Assembly: GCA_016758965.1 (NCBI GenBank)
Contig: JAEPRB010000072.1
Coordinates: 62,001 to 126,000, forward strand
DNA from: Circinella minor
Taxonomy: Eukaryota; Mucoromycota; Mucoromycetes; Mucorales; Lichtheimiaceae
Length of the DNA: 64,000 nt
Reading direction: 5' to 3'
Below, in pieces: positions 60,978 to 64,000 of this stretch (position 1 is the first letter of the stretch; every line of letters starts with the position of its first letter). The notes below the pieces were generated by a model. The model did not search any database and was not told where the DNA came from. It was given only the letters and a program-made list of their open reading frames with translations. Made by a program: the position numbers and the translations under genes.

Positions 60978-61379
60978 CATACATCCATACAGACAAAAGC
61001 AATTGTTGTTGTCATTTTCTCTATTCATCTTTTTTTTTATCACAGTTTTTTTTTTTTTAAAAAAAAGTTGTACGTGTATGAGAGAGGAAGAAGGAGAGAT
61101 AAACACGATTAGAAAAAGATAAAGTAAAAAGGAAAGGTATTATTAACAATTTTTTCGTGATACAAAAGCAGAATAGAAGGAAAGAGAGGGGTATGTATAA
61201 TTATAGTATCTAAATGGTCTTTTTTTTTGTTTTTCAGTGAGTGGGAGAAGTGTATATATGAGGCTGTCAATAATAATAGTAATAATAATGATAATAATAA
61301 TAATAACATATAAGGAGAGAATTACAGCATACAAAGTATAATATTAAATGGAATGAGAGTTGGTGTCAAATTGGGTTAA
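60895..61379. other. Convergent 3' region with CA and TA repeats
   Basis: Contains an (AC)n block passing into a (TA)n block (about 60920-60972), T/A runs near 61045-61066 that can pair as a hairpin, and purine-rich DNA before the Mgm1 stop. No gene. Confidence 0.6.
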
Positions 61380-64000
61380 TTAAGCGCCACTAAAAGATCC
61401 CATCTTTGCACGAGCTTGCCTGTCTGCTTGTCTCTTAACCAAATAGCTTAATTTATCCATAACGTCTTCTAGTTTGTTCTTTCGTTCTTGAAGATCCAAG
61501 TGTTTTTGTATAGGTGGGTTTTCTCGTGCAAATTGCAATATTTGTCTACGGTTCATTTGATATACTAAGCGATTATCCACTTCACGAGGGAATTGGAAAA
61601 AGAATTCATTCAATAACTCAACTTGTATAAACATGACGGCCTACATAATAAACAAAAACATACGTTGGTTTAATCAAAAATTCAAATTGTAACATGTACA
61701 CACATATATTACGTAGAAGAAAAAAGACAGTTACCGTATAAGTCAATTTTTCAGCAATGACATTAAGGAAAGCTTCAGGACAGTATTGCTTGTTTTCAGC
61801 CGATTTACATTGTCTGCTCTTGAGTGCTGCAATACGATACTTTAGAATCATAGCGCGATCACGTAAAAACAATGCTTCTCTTGCCTTTTCCAAAATCTTG
61901 GGGTTATAAAATGTATGTTTAATTGCATCTTCATCTTCCAAAGAAAATAGTTGCTCTTCTGTGGCCGATCCACCTTCTTCAGCAATTTGTCGAAGACGTT
62001 CTTGACGACGACCATCCTCTCGTTCTTGATCCAATAAATACTTGATAGCACCTTTGAGTTTCTTTTTACCAACGGCATTCTTGAGCGAACTGGCCATTTG
62101 GTCACACATATCTAATTCCTTTTCTAATAATCCAACGGATCGTTTGACACCTTCGGCCCACTCCATGTCAGTGACTTCTACTTCATATTTGTAAGGTTTA
62201 ATCGTATTTTCTACTTGATCACTTGTAGTTAAAAACTTAGATCGCAATATTTCACTGGTGAAACTCATAACCTTTTTACGTGTATCAGGATGAAATGAAA
62301 ATGGATCAGCATTTGCCAAGCGTTCCATATTACTCATCAAAACATCCACTACTAATTGAGTTGTGGATCTTCCAATACCCGATTTGGTCAATGCTGCCGA
62401 CGCCAGGTCAATCTTGTAAAGCCAATAAATATCATCTATCGAAGCTTTGGGTAATTCTGCAATTTTAGGATCGGACCAATATTGCTCAGCACAAATATCC
62501 AATACCCGCTGTTCCAACATGGTCCGCACTTCATGCCGCACTTGCGGTTTACCAAACCTTGTGGCAAAGTCCTTGAAGTTATGTTTAAGAGAATCAATTG
62601 ATTCGGCCACATATGATTCGGCAGTGACTCGTCGGTCATTATATTGCACTTTGAATTGATATCGTGCCTCTTCTAATTCCTGTTGTACTGCATCCACAAT
62701 ACTATAAAGCGAGCGTCCCATACTTTGTTCCAAAACATTCATCAGCTTGTGTCGCAAAGTAGCAGTACCGACTTGGATATCACGTTGATTATAAACCAAA
62801 TGGTGGCTTTGGAAAAAAGCTTCTTCATTTCGAATCAATGCACTTGTCATATTGCCAGTGACATTTTCAGGGGATCGACAAACGACACCAATATATCCCA
62901 AATGCAAAGGATAATCTGAATTGCGAAGGACAGAAGCACCTACTTCCGCAGGCACCAAATCCATTTTTGTAATGACACCAATGGTACGTAAACCGAGGGG
63001 ATCGCATTTACGACTTGCACGTAATGCAGGAGAGTTTGCTAAATCCACATTAGCAGCGCAGACAGCCAGTATAATATTGGGTCCACGGATGTATTTTTCG
63101 CAAAGCTCTTCAATTTTGGTTTTCAATGATTCAGGTTGATTCTTATTACTAATTTGAATATAACCAGGTAAATCAATCAAGGTCAAGTCAGGTACATTGG
63201 GTGAATAGATACGAAGCTCGATGGGTTGTTCGGAAACACATTCAGTATCAGGAACAGCCATATTCATATCCACCAAAGTCTTTTGTACTTTTTTGAAATC
63301 ATGCATTTTGCCTAATCCGAGTTGTGGGAATTCACCATATTCTTCATCTTCACCAGGTGTGTGAATTAATGTCAATTCAATAGGTCGTCGTGTTACCATA
63401 TTGGAACCCCTATCGTATTATAACGTTATATTGTTACTATTTTGTTGATAACTAATCCCACATTTCTTTTGTTAGCAACAATAACAGCATGCCCCAAATA
63501 TTAAAACTTACTTTGGAAGAAATTCATGTCCCACAATAGCTTCTAATACAGAACTTTTGCCAGAACTTTGTGAACCAACAACAACAATACTTGGTAACTT
63601 GAGTGTTTCATTATGATCAATAGAAAGTAAAATACTTCGAATTTCTATTAATTTTTTGGTAAGCATCATGAGTTGTTCATCTTGATGCCCACCTCCCAAA
63701 TCGTTATTCTTTCGTTGTTTCTTTTTAGGTTTTTCTTCTTCTTCATCATCTTCGTTTAGAAAAGCGGCTACCGCTGCTGCTGCAGCTACAGCCCCACCTT
63801 TATTATCACCACCACCGTCACCATCGCCACCATTCTTGTTCTCTTTTTCATTTTCTTTTTCTTGTTCAGCTTGAGCAAATTGATGGTTGGTTGTATGTGA
63901 CTCTTCTTCCGTTGCATTCATAGAAGCCAAAAAATCTTTTACAGCATCAGGGACTCGGAGGTGGATTTCAGGTATGGATATATCGAGTTCTTCAGCTTGT
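61380..64000 (-). CDS. MGM1: Mgm1/OPA1-type mitochondrial dynamin GTPase (N-terminus outside the window)
   Basis: Partial. Exons seen are 64000-63512 (continuing past the edge), 63409-61735 and 61640-61380, giving 807 residues of the C-terminal part. A Gly/Ala/Asn/Lys-rich acidic linker precedes the GTPase domain. The GTPase motifs are P-loop [10 protein letters not shown], switch I Thr in [10 protein letters not shown]3 DLPGY and G4 TKMD. The stalk and C-terminal GED-like helices ([35 protein letters not shown]) follow. [17 protein letters not shown] and [13 protein letters not shown] match Mgm1/Msp1 rather than Dnm1 or Vps1. It fuses the mitochondrial inner membrane and shapes cristae. The presequence, membrane anchor and rhomboid cleavage site would lie beyond 64000. 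The frame at the edge reads [18 protein letters not shown] and is open. Confidence 0.94.

Overview
The window is nuclear DNA from a filamentous fungus, most likely an early-diverging lineage (Mucoromycota, probably Mucorales). Evidence: about 20 protein genes with many short GT-AG introns (roughly 50-150 bp), AT-rich intergenic DNA full of homopolymers and TA repeats, and typically fungal families. These include a CDC3-group septin, a fungal-type G-gamma subunit, Tim21, Mgm1, Msh1, a YER152C-like aminotransferase and a GH25 lysozyme. It also holds a BRPF-like chromatin protein with the full bromodomain-plus-PWWP layout usually described in animals. The lineage is inferred from gene content; the species cannot be named. 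Exon borders were read by eye from GT/AG sites, reading frame and family conservation.

Layout. 0.8-5.8 kb (-): Nto1/BRPF-like reader of a histone acetyltransferase complex. 5.8-8 kb: gene-free, with a 65-nt poly(A) run. 8-12.4 kb (-): a cyclase-family (kynurenine-formamidase-like) hydrolase and a PLP aminotransferase. 13.4-17 kb: a small basic protein and two divergent orphan proteins, one with a second exon that the long single ORF hides. 17.5-20.7 kb: septin and Tim21, tail to tail. 20.7-24.5 kb: 3.8 kb with no gene seen. 24.5-28.6 kb: hexokinase (+) and secreted GH25 lysozyme (-), tail to tail. 28.6-33.3 kb: gene-poor, with a decayed secreted/GPI-type gene and a small inverted-repeat element. 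33.3-37.7 kb: Sec61 beta (+), an aldehyde dehydrogenase relic (+) and an intact aldehyde dehydrogenase (-). 39.6-43.7 kb (-): PRPP synthetase, a 100-aa orphan, G-gamma and a PPxY single-TM protein. 44.1-47.6 kb: PRMT1 (+) and YL1/Swc2 (-). 49.5-55.2 kb (-): mitochondrial Msh1 and Dot1. 55.2-58.4 kb: relics, including a head-to-head inverted duplication. 58.4-64 kb: Edc3 (+) and the C-terminal 807 residues of Mgm1/OPA1 (-), which continues past the window end.

The genes are a normal housekeeping mix, not a pathway cluster. Recurring themes are chromatin (BRPF/Nto1, YL1, Dot1, and PRMT1 as a modifier), mitochondria (Tim21, Msh1, Mgm1) and carbon or amino-acid metabolism. I found no CRISPR array, tRNA, rRNA or intact transposase, and no convincing new multi-gene system. 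The best leads are the animal-like BRPF layout, extreme micro-exons (an ATG-only exon, a 7-nt first coding exon and an 11-nt exon), an intergenic excess of the palindrome TACGTA, and several relics that ordinary gene calling would miss.
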